Source: an uncultured Victivallaceae bacterium (GTDB taxonomy: Bacteria > Verrucomicrobiota > Lentisphaeria > Victivallales > Victivallaceae). Taken from it: 64,000 nt of DNA. This document shows, piece by piece, positions 17,175 through 25,216 of the stretch. The notes under the pieces are model-generated. The model saw only the letters and a list, made by a program, of their open reading frames with translations. It did no database searches and had not been told where the DNA came from. Location of the stretch: positions 62,001 through 126,000 of the forward strand of contig CALXXL010000004.1 of NCBI GenBank assembly GCA_944392655.1, read 5' to 3'. The position numbers were made by a program, and so were the translations under genes. Each line of letters opens with the position of its first letter. The first letter of the stretch is position 1.

Positions 17175-18511
17175 GTGAACGTGTAATACCGCCCAAGCCG
17201 TTGTCATTTCCCGGAGGGATTCATCCGGCGAAGGACGGCAAAGGGCTTACAGAGCATAAAGCGGTTGAAAAGGCGCCATTGCTGGAAGATTATGTGGTGC
17301 TGGTGAGTCAGAATGTCGGTGCACCGCCGAAGGTAACGGTGAAAAAGGGCGATGCGGTAAAGAAGGGTGATATTCTTGCGGAAGCGGGCGGATTTGTCTC
17401 TGCCGCGTTGCACTCTCCGACGAGCGGAGTAATTACAGATATAGGTGAAGCTCCGGGGCCGATGGGGGTCAATGTACCGGCGATTTTCATCAAGGCAGAC
17501 GGTCTGGATGAGTGGAGCGATAAACTTCCTGCGGGATTGAATTGGCGCGAGGCATCGGCAGATGAATTGAAATCGCGGATAGCCTCATCTGGTATTGTCG
17601 GTATGGGTGGCGCGGCATTTCCGACGCATGTAAAGCTGTCGCCACCGCCGGATAAGAAGATAGACTGCGTAATACTGAATGGCGCTGAATGCGAGCCGTA
17701 TCTGACGGCGGACCACCGTCTGATGGTGGAGACGCCGGAGCGTGTGCTTGCCGGGGCGGCGATCATGGGGAAAATCCTCGGAGTAGAAAATATTGCGATT
17801 GGGGTTGAGCTGAACAAACCGGATGCGATTGCGGCGTTGGAAGCGCGTGCGCAGGAGTACGGAGTTAAGATAGTTGGATTAAAGGTGCAGTATCCGCAGG
17901 GTTCGGAAAAGCAGTTGATCTATGCGATAACCGGCCGCTGTGTTCCGACCGGTGGTCTGCCGATGGACGCCGGTTGCGTGGTGCAGAATGTGGCGACGGC
18001 GGCGGCAATTTACGATGCGGTTGCGGAAGGTCATCCTCTGATAGAGCGTGTAGTAACGATAACCGGGGACATAGTGGTGAATCCGGGCAATTACCTGGTG
18101 CGGATTGGTACACCGGTAATCAAGCTGGTGGAGTGGGCTTCCGGGGTGAAATCCGAGCCGCGCAAGCTGATACTAGGCGGGCCGATGATGGGTTTTGCGC
18201 AGAAGAGCTACAATGTTCCGGTAAGCAAGAACACATCCGGGGTTCTGCTGCTGGGCGGAGCGGAGATAATCCAGTATGAATCTTCGAGCTGCATACGTTG
18301 CGGGATGTGTGTGCGCGGCTGTCCGATGCACCTGTCGCCGGGGCCTTTGAGTATGCTTATAGAGAATGAGAAGTTTGATTTGGCGGGTCAGAATCATGTT
18401 ATGGACTGCCTGGAATGCGGGGCATGTGCCTATGCTTGTCCGGCGCACCGTCCGTTGGTTCAGCACATGCGCCGGGCTAAGGCGGAGATCCGCCGTGCCG
18501 GGAAGAAATAG
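17171..18511 (+). CDS. rnfC: Rnf complex subunit C, NADH-binding
   Basis: Peripheral subunit that holds FMN and the NAD(H) site and two 4Fe-4S clusters. The 446 residues show an N-terminal barrel-sandwich domain, a Rossmann-like FMN/NADH region with G-M-G-G-A-A-F-P-T-H (about 140-149) and N-G-A-E-C-E-P-Y-L-T-A-D (about 170-181), and a C-terminal pair of cluster motifs (C-I-R-C-G-M-C-V-R-G-C-P and C-L-E-C-G-A-C-A-Y-A-C-P). Start ATG 17171 overlaps rnfB. Confidence 0.96.
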   Translation: MSERVIPPKPLSFPGGIHPAKDGKGLTEHKAVEKAPLLEDYVVLVSQNVGAPPKVTVKKGDAVKKGDILAEAGGFVSAALHSPTSGVITDIGEAPGPMGVNVPAIFIKADGLDEWSDKLPAGLNWREASADELKSRIASSGIVGMGGAAFPTHVKLSPPPDKKIDCVILNGAECEPYLTADHRLMVETPERVLAGAAIMGKILGVENIAIGVELNKPDAIAALEARAQEYGVKIVGLKVQYPQGSEKQLIYAITGRCVPTGGLPMDAGCVVQNVATAAAIYDAVAEGHPLIERVVTITGDIVVNPGNYLVRIGTPVIKLVEWASGVKSEPRKLILGGPMMGFAQKSYNVPVSKNTSGVLLLGGAEIIQYESSSCIRCGMCVRGCPMHLSPGPLSMLIENEKFDLAGQNHVMDCLECGACAYACPAHRPLVQHMRRAKAEIRRAGKK

Positions 18512-18527
18512 GGGGAGATAGCGTAAA

Positions 18528-19628
18528 ATGAGTGAAGAAAACAAGTCGGCGATAATGATGCCGAAAGCGGACGATCTGATATTGAGTTCATCGCCGCATA
18601 TACATTCGGATGTAAATGTCCGCAAGATAATGTTAAAGGTCATACTTGCGCTGGTGCCTGCGTTGATTGCTTCGGTGATCTTTTTCGGCTGGGATGCGGT
18701 GCGTGTGATAGTTATAACTGCGTTAAGCGCGGTGGTGGCGGAAGGGTTGTGGCTCTGGCTGGCCAAGCGTCCTCTGACGCCGTTGCGGGACCTATCGGCT
18801 TTGCTGACGGGGCTGTTGCTGGCGATGAATCTGCCGAGCAATGCGTCGTGGTGGATCTGTGTCGTCGGCGGTTTTCTGGCGATCTGGGTAGGCAAGCAGG
18901 TATTTGGCGGATTGGGTCATAATATTTTCAATCCGGCTCTGGTTGCCCGGGTAGCGCTTCTGATTGCGTTGCCTGCGGCGATGACCACCTGGACTCCGAC
19001 TGGCGGATTGCTGGAAAAGAATATGCGTTTGCCTTCGGGTGAAAACGTATCGATAACGACGGTGGCGGAGAGTGAAGCCCCGGCGGTAATAAGCTGTGCC
19101 ACTCCGCTTGGGGAGGCGGCAGAGCTCAAGCGTACGCCGAATGGCGCGGCGACATTTGCTCCGATCACGGAGAAGAGCGATTATGTCAAATATTTTCTGG
19201 GAGAGCGGCTTGGTTCTCTGGGCGAAACCAGCTGTCTTGCGTTGCTGATTGGCGGAATAGCGTTGATGTTCATGAAGCTGATCAAGTGGCAGATTCCGAT
19301 ATTTTTCATCGCCACGGTGGCGGTTTTTACGGCGATTGTGCATTTATGTGCGCCGGCCATGACGCCGCCGCCGCTGTTCCATCTGCTGACGGGCGGATTG
19401 CTTCTGGGGGCGTTTTTCATGGCCACGGACATGGTAACGAGTCCGATGACGACGGGCGGCTGCATTCTTTTCGGAGTGGGCTGTGGTGTGATAACCTGTG
19501 TAATCCGGATCTGGGGCGGTTATCCTGAAGGGGTAAGTTTTTCGATACTGCTGATGAATGCTCTGGTTCCGTTGATAGACCGTCTGTTCCAGCTGCGTCC
19601 GTTCGGTTATGTGCGCAAGAGAGCTTGA
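18528..19628 (+). CDS. rnfD: Rnf complex subunit D, FMN-bearing membrane subunit
   Basis: Membrane subunit with about nine helices that carries a covalent FMN and takes part in ion translocation. The attachment motif, usually S-G-A-T-P-L, appears here as S-C-A-T-P-L (near residue 191), with the FMN-linking threonine kept. Other family stretches: F-G-G-L-G-H-N-I-F-N-P-A-L (about 125-137) and F-F-M-A-T-D-M-V-T-S-P-M-T (about 297-309). At 366 residues it has normal length. GGGGGAGA lies upstream of ATG 18528. Confidence 0.94.
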   Translation: MSEENKSAIMMPKADDLILSSSPHIHSDVNVRKIMLKVILALVPALIASVIFFGWDAVRVIVITALSAVVAEGLWLWLAKRPLTPLRDLSALLTGLLLAMNLPSNASWWICVVGGFLAIWVGKQVFGGLGHNIFNPALVARVALLIALPAAMTTWTPTGGLLEKNMRLPSGENVSITTVAESEAPAVISCATPLGEAAELKRTPNGAATFAPITEKSDYVKYFLGERLGSLGETSCLALLIGGIALMFMKLIKWQIPIFFIATVAVFTAIVHLCAPAMTPPPLFHLLTGGLLLGAFFMATDMVTSPMTTGGCILFGVGCGVITCVIRIWGGYPEGVSFSILLMNALVPLIDRLFQLRPFGYVRKRA

Positions 19629-19644
19629 TTCGGGAGGTAGGGAG

Positions 19645-20328
19645 ATGAATTTAAAGAATGTAAAAAACTCTCTGGCGTTGGGGGTTATACTTGGGATCGT
19701 CGGGGTTGTCGCTTCCGGTGTACTGGCCTGGTTTTACGGGGTGACAGAGCATGCGATAGAGGCTGGTCGTATTCGTAAAACGAATCAGGCGCTGGCGATG
19801 GTTCTGCCGGCGTTTGAAAATGACATAGCGTCGAATGCGATAGAGTTTGACGGGGTTAAATTTTATGGCGCGCTCAGCGGCGGGAAGCTGATTGCAGTTG
19901 CGGCGGAAGCGGCGGTGCAGAGTGGTTATGCCGGAGAGATCTCCGGTCTGGTTGGCCTGTCGGATAGCGGCGCGGTACTGGAGCTGAAAGGCGGGCGTTC
20001 TGCGGTGTTGATAACCGGTCAGCAGGAGACCCCGGGACTTGGAGCCAACGTCTGCAACCGTCAGAATGTGAAGACGCTTGCCGGGATATTGCGGGGCGAG
20101 AAGGCGGAGCCTGGGGTATTGCCCGGCAATGCGGTTCTGGACTCGTTTGCCGGCAAAGGGGTTGATTCGCTGCCTTTGCAGGTGAAGAAGGATGGCGGGG
20201 ATATAGAGTTTATCACCGGAGCGACGATTACCAGCAGAGCGGTGACGGATCTGGTGAACAAGGTGCTTGAGACATACAAAGCGCATCAGGGTGAGATAAT
20301 TCCTGCGCTTTCCGGAGGTGTAAAATGA
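19645..20328 (+). CDS. rnfG: Rnf complex subunit G, covalent-FMN periplasmic subunit
   Basis: Single-helix anchored subunit with a periplasmic FMN-binding domain. The FMN attachment motif is visible as F-I-T-G-A-T-I-T-S (near residue 190; FMN ester-linked to threonine). The start chosen is ATG 19645 behind GGGAGGTAGGGAG; an in-frame reading from 19609 overlaps rnfD and lacks a ribosome site. The product has 227 residues with a helix at about 9-30. Confidence 0.94.
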   Translation: MNLKNVKNSLALGVILGIVGVVASGVLAWFYGVTEHAIEAGRIRKTNQALAMVLPAFENDIASNAIEFDGVKFYGALSGGKLIAVAAEAAVQSGYAGEISGLVGLSDSGAVLELKGGRSAVLITGQQETPGLGANVCNRQNVKTLAGILRGEKAEPGVLPGNAVLDSFAGKGVDSLPLQVKKDGGDIEFITGATITSRAVTDLVNKVLETYKAHQGEIIPALSGGVK

Positions 20329-21002
20329 TCAAGGTGTTATGGCAGGACTTTATCAAAGGTATCTGGCGTGAGAATCCGACGTTGGTATTGCTGCTTGGTA
20401 TGTGTCCTACGCTGGCGTTGACCAGCAAGGCGATCAATGGTGTTGGCATGGGGGTGGCGACCACGGTAGTGCTGTTGGGTAGCAACGTGGTGATCTCTCT
20501 GGTCAAGAATCTGATCCCCAACCGTGTACGTATACCGATCTACATTGTGGTCATAGCCACATTTGTAACGCTGGTGGACCGTACGATGCAGGCCTACGCT
20601 CCTGAATCGCTTTACAATGCACTTGGTATATTCATTCCTCTGATAGTGGTAAACTGCATAGTATTGGGTCGTGCGGAGGCTTTTGCCGCCAAGAACGGAG
20701 TGGTGCGTTCATTTTTTGACGGACTTGGCATGGGGTTGGGCTTTACGCTGTCGCTGACGGTTCTTGGTTGTATCCGTGAATTTCTGAGTACCGGTGGTGT
20801 ATTTGACATAATATTGGTACCGGGCTGGAATTTCATGCTGCCCGGGCTGGCGCCAGGCGGATTTATTTTGCTTGGGGTACTGCTGGCGTTCATGAATGTA
20901 TTGAATGAGCGTAAAGCGGTCAAATCCGGCAAGCTCTACATTCCGCCGCAGGGCATGGACTGCAAACACTGCCGGATCTGTTTTATAGACAAGGAAGAAT
21001 AG
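20325..21002 (+). CDS. rnfE: Rnf complex subunit E with cysteine-rich C-terminal tail
   Basis: Membrane subunit, paralogue of RnfA, with six helices and the conserved L-G-M-C-P-T-L-A-L-T and I-P-L-I-V-V-N-C-I-V-L-G segments whose cysteines share a [2Fe-2S] cluster with RnfA. The 225-residue product ends with a hydrophilic tail of about 20 residues containing C-K-H-C-R-I-C, three cysteines in a cluster-like spacing that I do not recall from E. coli RsxE. The start overlaps rnfG (ATGA). Last gene of the operon; a strong terminator follows. Confidence 0.94.
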   Translation: MIKVLWQDFIKGIWRENPTLVLLLGMCPTLALTSKAINGVGMGVATTVVLLGSNVVISLVKNLIPNRVRIPIYIVVIATFVTLVDRTMQAYAPESLYNALGIFIPLIVVNCIVLGRAEAFAAKNGVVRSFFDGLGMGLGFTLSLTVLGCIREFLSTGGVFDIILVPGWNFMLPGLAPGGFILLGVLLAFMNVLNERKAVKSGKLYIPPQGMDCKHCRICFIDKEE

Positions 21003-21024
21003 AATATTCCTGTAATATCTTATC

Positions 21025-21060
21025 TGCTCCGGAGGCGTTGGTTTCCGGAGCATTTTTTTT
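21025..21060 (+). terminator. Terminator of the rnf operon
   Basis: Nine-bp stem TGCTCCGGA (21025-21033)/TCCGGAGCA (21044-21052), then eight T. It lies 22 bases after the rnfE stop. Confidence 0.92.
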
Positions 21061-21083
21061 CAAAGATTTCTTCTAAAAATAAT

Positions 21084-21235
21084 TTGCAAAAAATCCAACA
21101 TCGCCTATATTAATAAGGTTAAAACGTCGCTTTCCATATCGAAATTCCACCGCTCGTGGGGAGAGACGGAGGAGAACCTGAGCTTGGGCGATCATAAAAG
21201 TGAGAGTCCGGGATCGGGCGGGTTTTTTATTTTTA
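21084..21235 (+). ncRNA. Candidate structured small RNA with its own promoter
   Basis: A well-formed promoter, TTGCAA (21084-21089), 16 bases, TATATT (21106-21111), drives a region with no plausible ORF. The predicted RNA (about 21118-21235) can form a hairpin CGTCgCTTTCC (21125-21135) with GGGGAGaGACG (21158-21168), ten pairs with one mismatch, and ends in a GC-rich stretch then T-runs at 21223-21236. It does not show the hallmarks of 4.5S, RNase P, tmRNA or the common riboswitches. It sits between the rnf terminator and rpmJ, so it may be free-standing or an attenuated leader of the ribosomal operon. Confidence 0.4.
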
Positions 21236-21417
21236 CGTGATATGAGCGGTTGGCGCAATAAATTCCGCGGGTGCTGAAATAGCGACATGGCGGATCCTGG
21301 CATATAAACCGTTCTGTTATCAGTAGAAGTTGAGACCGCAAGTACAATTGCCGGGGAGTTCCGGCTGGTTAGAGAATCAGGTATTTTTTATCGTATAACA
21401 TTCGGGAGAATGGAATT
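21236..21417 (+). other. Leader region before rpmJ
   Basis: No gene seen. It holds a short GCCGG/CCGGC stem (about 21349-21365), a T-run at 21383-21388, and a ribosome site GGGAGAA before rpmJ. No strong promoter hexamers are found here, so transcription of the ribosomal operon probably begins at the promoter at 21084 or within this leader. Confidence 0.4.
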
Positions 21418-21534
21418 ATGAAAGTAAGAGCATCAGTAAAACGCAGATGCGAACATTGTCAGATCATCAAGCGCAAGGGCGTGATCCGGGTAATCTGCTC
21501 TCGCAATCCCCGTCACAAGCAGAGACAGGGCTAA
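21418..21534 (+). CDS. rpmJ: 50S ribosomal protein L36
   Basis: A 38-residue protein beginning [14 protein letters not shown] and ending in R-H-K-Q-R-Q-G. The zinc-binding set C-x-x-C ... C ... H (C11, C14, C27, H33) is complete. Its place before rpsM is the standard start of the alpha operon. infA and secY, often found upstream, are not present here. GGGAGAATGG upstream of ATG 21418 provides the ribosome site. Confidence 0.97.
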   Translation: MKVRASVKRRCEHCQIIKRKGVIRVICSRNPRHKQRQG

Positions 21535-21559
21535 CCATTAACGAAAGAGGGAAAAGAAT

Positions 21560-21958
21560 ATGCCAAGAATAATCGGTGTTGACATTCCGGGGAACAAACG
21601 GATAGAGTACTCCTTGCGCTACATTTACGGTATTGGACCTGCGAAGGCGCTTGAGATTATAGAAAAGCTGGGAATTCCGGTAGGCCTGAAGGCTTCCGAA
21701 CTTACTCCTGAAAACATAGCAGCGATCACGAAATATCTTCAGAATGAGATATTGGTAGAAGGTGATCTGCGTCGTGTAATAGCGGCGGACATCCGTCGTC
21801 TGCAGCAGATCAACTGCTATCGTGGTATCCGTCATCGTCGTGGTTTGCCGGTACATGGTCAGCGTACCAAGACGAATGCCCGTACCCGCAAAGGTAAGAA
21901 GATTACGATTGGAGCCATCCGTGACAAAACTCAGCGTCGTCTGGCTGCTAAGGGTTGA
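21560..21958 (+). CDS. rpsM: 30S ribosomal protein S13
   Basis: Small-subunit head protein that contacts tRNA and L5. It begins M-P-R-I-I-G-V-D-I-P-G-N-K-R and ends with a basic tail (G-Q-R-T-K-T-N-A-R-T-R-K-G). The 132 residues fit. It follows rpmJ by 25 bases behind AGAGGGAAAAG. Confidence 0.98.
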   Translation: MPRIIGVDIPGNKRIEYSLRYIYGIGPAKALEIIEKLGIPVGLKASELTPENIAAITKYLQNEILVEGDLRRVIAADIRRLQQINCYRGIRHRRGLPVHGQRTKTNARTRKGKKITIGAIRDKTQRRLAAKG

Positions 21959-22028
21959 TATGGTATACGGTTGTACAGCGTAGCCTGTCATGAATTAACT
22001 AAAAATAAAAATTCAGGATTTAAAGAAT

Positions 22029-22487
22029 ATGGCTGAAGAATTGAATCAGAATATGGAAGCTCAGGCGGTATCAGAAGCTGGTGCTCCGGCAGAAGGTGCG
22101 GCTGAAGTTCAGGTCAAACAGCGTGGCAAGACGGGTCGTCAGATTCCGTCCGGGATAGCGTATGTGCTTGCCACTTTCAATAACACGAAGGTAACGTTCA
22201 CCGACTTGCACGGCAATGTGCTGTGCTGGTCAACTGGTGGGAAGAATGGTTTCAAGGGTTCGCGCAAGAGCACGGCGTATGCGGCTCAGGTGATTGCCGG
22301 TGATGCGGCGAAGAAGGCGCAGCTTTTGGGCATGAAGGAAGTAGAAGTCCGGATCAAGGGTCCGGGAGCTGGTCGTGAATCTGCTGTTCGCGGCATAGCT
22401 GCTACAGGAATGGAAGTTATAGCGATAAAGGATATTACTCCGGTTCCGCATAATGGTTGCCGTCCTCCGAAGCGTCGTCGTGTCTGA
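22029..22487 (+). CDS. rpsK: 30S ribosomal protein S11 with N-terminal extension
   Basis: Platform protein of the small subunit. The conserved core ([17 protein letters not shown] to the C-terminal [12 protein letters not shown]) is preceded by an acidic, Ala/Glu-rich extension of about 30 residues, making 152 rather than the usual ~128. rpoA follows directly; the rpsD gene normally between them is absent. Confidence 0.97.
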   Translation: MAEELNQNMEAQAVSEAGAPAEGAAEVQVKQRGKTGRQIPSGIAYVLATFNNTKVTFTDLHGNVLCWSTGGKNGFKGSRKSTAYAAQVIAGDAAKKAQLLGMKEVEVRIKGPGAGRESAVRGIAATGMEVIAIKDITPVPHNGCRPPKRRRV

Positions 22488-22561
22488 TGCTTTGTGTGGG
22501 AAGAATTATTGTGGATGATAAGTTTATTGAATAAAAACCAACTGTTTCTGGAGGTAATATT

Positions 22562-23587
22562 ATGAGTGCTGCATCAGGATTTCCAATGCCGACCTCACTA
22601 GTGGTGGAAGACGGGGGAAAAGACAGCAATACTTACGCGAAGTTTATCGCGGCGCCGTTTCAGAGCGGTTTCGGTCACACATTAGGCAACAGTTTGCGTC
22701 GTGTCTTGCTCTCGTCGCTGGAAGGTGCGGCGATCTGTGCTGTACGCATAGATGGAGCTGCGCATGAATTTCAGACGCTGCCGCATGTAGTGGAAGATGT
22801 GACTGAGATAGTATTGAATCTGAAGTGTGTGCGTTTAAATCTCTTCAGTGATCAGGAAAAGACGCTTGAGATCCGCAAGAATACGGCGGGTCCTGTAACT
22901 GCTGGAGACATAGTTACGGATGGTACGGTAGAGGTACTGAATCCGGATCAGCTGATCTGCACGTTGGACAAGGATGTACCGTTCCATGCCGAGATAGACA
23001 TACGCAAAGGCAAGGGTTATTTACCGGCAGAGCGTGTATCTTCGCAGCAGGTTATAGGTACGATTCCGGTGGACTGTCTGTTCAGTCCTGTAACGCGTGT
23101 AAACTACCAGGTTGGGGCAGCGCGTGTAGGAGAAGAGACCGAGATGGACTCATTGGAGCTTGAAGTCTGGACAGATGGTCGTATAACTCCGGCGGATGCG
23201 GTAGAGCAGGCGGCCAAGATACTTCGTGATCACCTGCAGGTCTTTGTTGGCGGTCAGTCGAATGAGCGTGATGTCAAGGATCTGATGAGTGAAGAAGAGT
23301 TAAAGCTCTTCAAGGTGCTGATACAGGATGTAGAGGTGCTGGATCTGTCTGTGCGTGCGATGAACTGCCTGAACAATGCGAACATCAAGTTGATAGGCGA
23401 GCTGGTCACGAAGACGGAAAGCCGTATGTTGAAATACCGTAATTTCGGTAAGAAATCGTTGGATGAGATCAAGGAAAAAATAGAAAAGCTCAATCTTGGC
23501 CTTGGGATGCAGCTTTCTGAAACACTGGAAAGTGCATTGGAAGAGGAATCTGCTAAAGTGCGGGCTGATGAGCAGGAGGAAAAATAA
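22562..23587 (+). CDS. rpoA: RNA polymerase subunit alpha
   Basis: Scaffold of RNA polymerase assembly. The N-terminal dimerisation domain is recognisable from F-G-H-T-L-G-N-S-L-R-R-V-L-L-S-S-L-E-G (about 38-56); the C-terminal domain, with helix-hairpin-helix segments (L-S-V-R-A-M-N-C-L ... N-I-K-L-I-G-E-L-V ... F-G-K-K-S-L-D-E-I-K), binds UP elements and activators. 341 residues. GGAGGTAA precedes ATG 22562. The stop shares a base with the rplQ start (TAATG). Confidence 0.98.
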   Translation: MSAASGFPMPTSLVVEDGGKDSNTYAKFIAAPFQSGFGHTLGNSLRRVLLSSLEGAAICAVRIDGAAHEFQTLPHVVEDVTEIVLNLKCVRLNLFSDQEKTLEIRKNTAGPVTAGDIVTDGTVEVLNPDQLICTLDKDVPFHAEIDIRKGKGYLPAERVSSQQVIGTIPVDCLFSPVTRVNYQVGAARVGEETEMDSLELEVWTDGRITPADAVEQAAKILRDHLQVFVGGQSNERDVKDLMSEEELKLFKVLIQDVEVLDLSVRAMNCLNNANIKLIGELVTKTESRMLKYRNFGKKSLDEIKEKIEKLNLGLGMQLSETLESALEEESAKVRADEQEEK

Positions 23588-23979
23588 TGCGTCATCGTGT
23601 GCATACGTTTAAAGTAGGTCGAACCAGTTCTCATCGCCGTGCGATGTTGGCGAACATGGTATCGAGTTTGATAGAACATGGACAGATCACGACTTCGCTG
23701 GTAAAGGCGAAGGAAGCGCGTCGTTTTGCGGAAAAGCTGGTAACGATGGCGAAGAGTGACAATGTGCATCATCGTCGTTTAGCTGTAGCGCGGATACATG
23801 ACAAATCTGCGGTAAAGAAGCTTTTTGATGAAATTGCTCCGAAGTACATGGAACGTCAGGGTGGATACACCCGTATTCTGAAGCTTGGCAAACGCATTGG
23901 CGATGCTACGGAAATGAGTATTTTGCAGTGGGTTGAATCCGCTCCTGCCGCGGCGCCTGCAGCAACTGAAGAAAAGTAA
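23587..23979 (+). CDS. rplQ: 50S ribosomal protein L17
   Basis: Large-subunit protein near the exit tunnel. M-R-H-R-V-H-T-F-K-V-G-R-T-S-S-H-R-R is the family start; R-Q-G-G-Y-T-R-I-L-K-L-G-K-R-I-G-D follows near residue 95. 130 residues with an Ala/Pro-rich tail. Last gene of the alpha operon, followed by two terminators. Confidence 0.98.
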   Translation: MRHRVHTFKVGRTSSHRRAMLANMVSSLIEHGQITTSLVKAKEARRFAEKLVTMAKSDNVHHRRLAVARIHDKSAVKKLFDEIAPKYMERQGGYTRILKLGKRIGDATEMSILQWVESAPAAAPAATEEK

Positions 23980-24000
23980 TATAGATTATATTGCTTTTGG

Positions 24001-24047
24001 AACCGCCGGAAACGGCGGTTTTTTTTTGCCATAATAATTGCAACAAC
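24001..24047 (+). terminator. Terminator cassette, copy 1
   Basis: Stem AACCGCCG / CGGCGGTT closed by a GAAA tetraloop (24001-24020), a T-run, then GCCATAATAATTGCAACAAC. The whole 47-base block recurs at 25691 with two differences, well beyond the hairpin itself. Confidence 0.9.
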
Positions 24048-24089
24048 CGTGCTGGCTGTTTTGGGTTTATAGATTTATCTAATGTTGTT

Positions 24090-24114
24090 AAACCGCCCTT
24101 TGTGGCGGTTTTTT
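24090..24114 (+). terminator. Second terminator after rplQ
   Basis: Stem AACCGCC (24091-24097) / GGCGGTT (24104-24110) with a T-run; backs up the first terminator 70 bases earlier. Confidence 0.85.
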
Positions 24115-24237
24115 GTATTTTTTTTATAAAAAATCATATTTCCGGTTGAAAATACATAATTAATACTTGATTTTATATTTTAAATGTGTTTTATTTTAGC
24201 ATATAAGCATTACAATCTTTTCAAGGAGATGCGGACT

Positions 24238-25155
24238 ATGAAAAGCATAGGCAAACTTATTTCCGGTACCGTTGCAGTTTGGTTAAGTGTATTTGCGCTG
24301 ATTGGAGCGGAGAGTCTGCCTGATGCGGATGAGCTCTTCAAGCGGGCGAATGATCCCGGGCAGGGGAAAGCGTTTTCCATGCTGGAGGTGGTGACTCCCG
24401 GCGGGGTGAAGAACCGGGTGGTGCAGCAGATTCTGCCGGATGGAACCAAACTGTCCCGTTCGGAGCGGGTTGACAGAGACGACAATTTCCATTGGATGCT
24501 GATTAACGGGGATGGCGCTTATATGCTAATCGGCAACACGGCGATCAAGACGGACGAGGTGACCAGTGATCCGCAGAAAGAGATCGACAAGATGTTTGAC
24601 GGAGCGGAACCACGTCTGTCGTCGGAGACCACGGTTGAGTTGACGGATCTGGGCGGAGTTGAGTGCTATCTGGCCACGCGGAAATTCCATTTAAGTGATT
24701 CGGATAAAAAGGCAGTGTATAATTTACTGCCTGAGGATATCCGTTCCCGCATATCATTGGAACAATTAGTTAAATCATTGCCGGCCACGATACAGCTGTA
24801 TATGGGCAAGGAGGATTCTTTCCCATATAAGATAGCGATTTACAATCCGGCTGGGCAGCTTATATCCAGTCAGAGCTACAGTGAATTTGAGCTGGATCCG
24901 GATCTGCCGGATGACTATTTTGAAATTCCTGCCGGGATAAAAGTAGTAGTTCCCAAGAGCATAAATGAGATGACGCGGGCGGCGGTTGACGCAATACGTG
25001 AAAGCCGTGCGGCGGCGGACAGTGCGGCCAAAGCGGCTGCGGAGGCTCCGTTTTCGGTAGGCAAAGGCAAGACAATATTGATTTCTTCGATTGGCGGTTT
25101 AGCTGCGATATTGGTTATAACTATAATAATCCGTATGATTCGTAAGAACCGTTAA
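24238..25155 (+). CDS. Exported, C-terminally anchored protein with LolA-like region
   Basis: A 305-residue protein with a signal peptide (M-K-S-I-G-K-L-I-S then V-W-L-S-V-F-A-L-I-G-A), a periplasmic domain and a C-terminal helix (about 280-298) followed by basic residues, so it is held in the membrane by its tail. The middle, with L-Y-M-G-K-E-D-S-F-P-Y-K-I-A-I-Y-N-P and D-D-Y-F-E-I-P-A-G, resembles the beta sheet of LolA-type outer-membrane lipoprotein handling proteins. The start is ATG 24238 behind AAGGAG; the ATG at 24229 overlaps that ribosome site and is not usable. Exact role unknown. Confidence 0.7.
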   Translation: MKSIGKLISGTVAVWLSVFALIGAESLPDADELFKRANDPGQGKAFSMLEVVTPGGVKNRVVQQILPDGTKLSRSERVDRDDNFHWMLINGDGAYMLIGNTAIKTDEVTSDPQKEIDKMFDGAEPRLSSETTVELTDLGGVECYLATRKFHLSDSDKKAVYNLLPEDIRSRISLEQLVKSLPATIQLYMGKEDSFPYKIAIYNPAGQLISSQSYSEFELDPDLPDDYFEIPAGIKVVVPKSINEMTRAAVDAIRESRAAADSAAKAAAEAPFSVGKGKTILISSIGGLAAILVITIIIRMIRKNR

Positions 25156-25174
25156 CCCGGGGAGGGCAGTTGGA

Positions 25175-25216
25175 ATGAAGCTGTGGATGAATACTTTTGC
25201 AGACGTGGAAAGATGA
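25175..25216 (+). CDS. Possible 13-residue leader peptide or frameshifted start
   Basis: GGGGAGGG (25159-25166) is followed at good spacing by ATG 25175, but this frame ends at TGA 25214-25216 after M-K-L-W-M-N-T-F-A-D-V-E-R. It overlaps the start of the next gene by 20 bases in another frame. A +1 shift at the TTTT (25195-25198) would join it to the 158-residue frame. Either a translated leader that couples to the TTG start, a true frameshift, or a base error. Confidence 0.35.
   Translation: MKLWMNTFADVER

Noticed and set aside
21084-21240. RNase P, 4.5S, 6S or tmRNA
   Set aside because: The GAGAGTCCGGG at 21201 recalls an RNase P segment, but length and other conserved parts are missing, as are SRP and tmRNA hallmarks.
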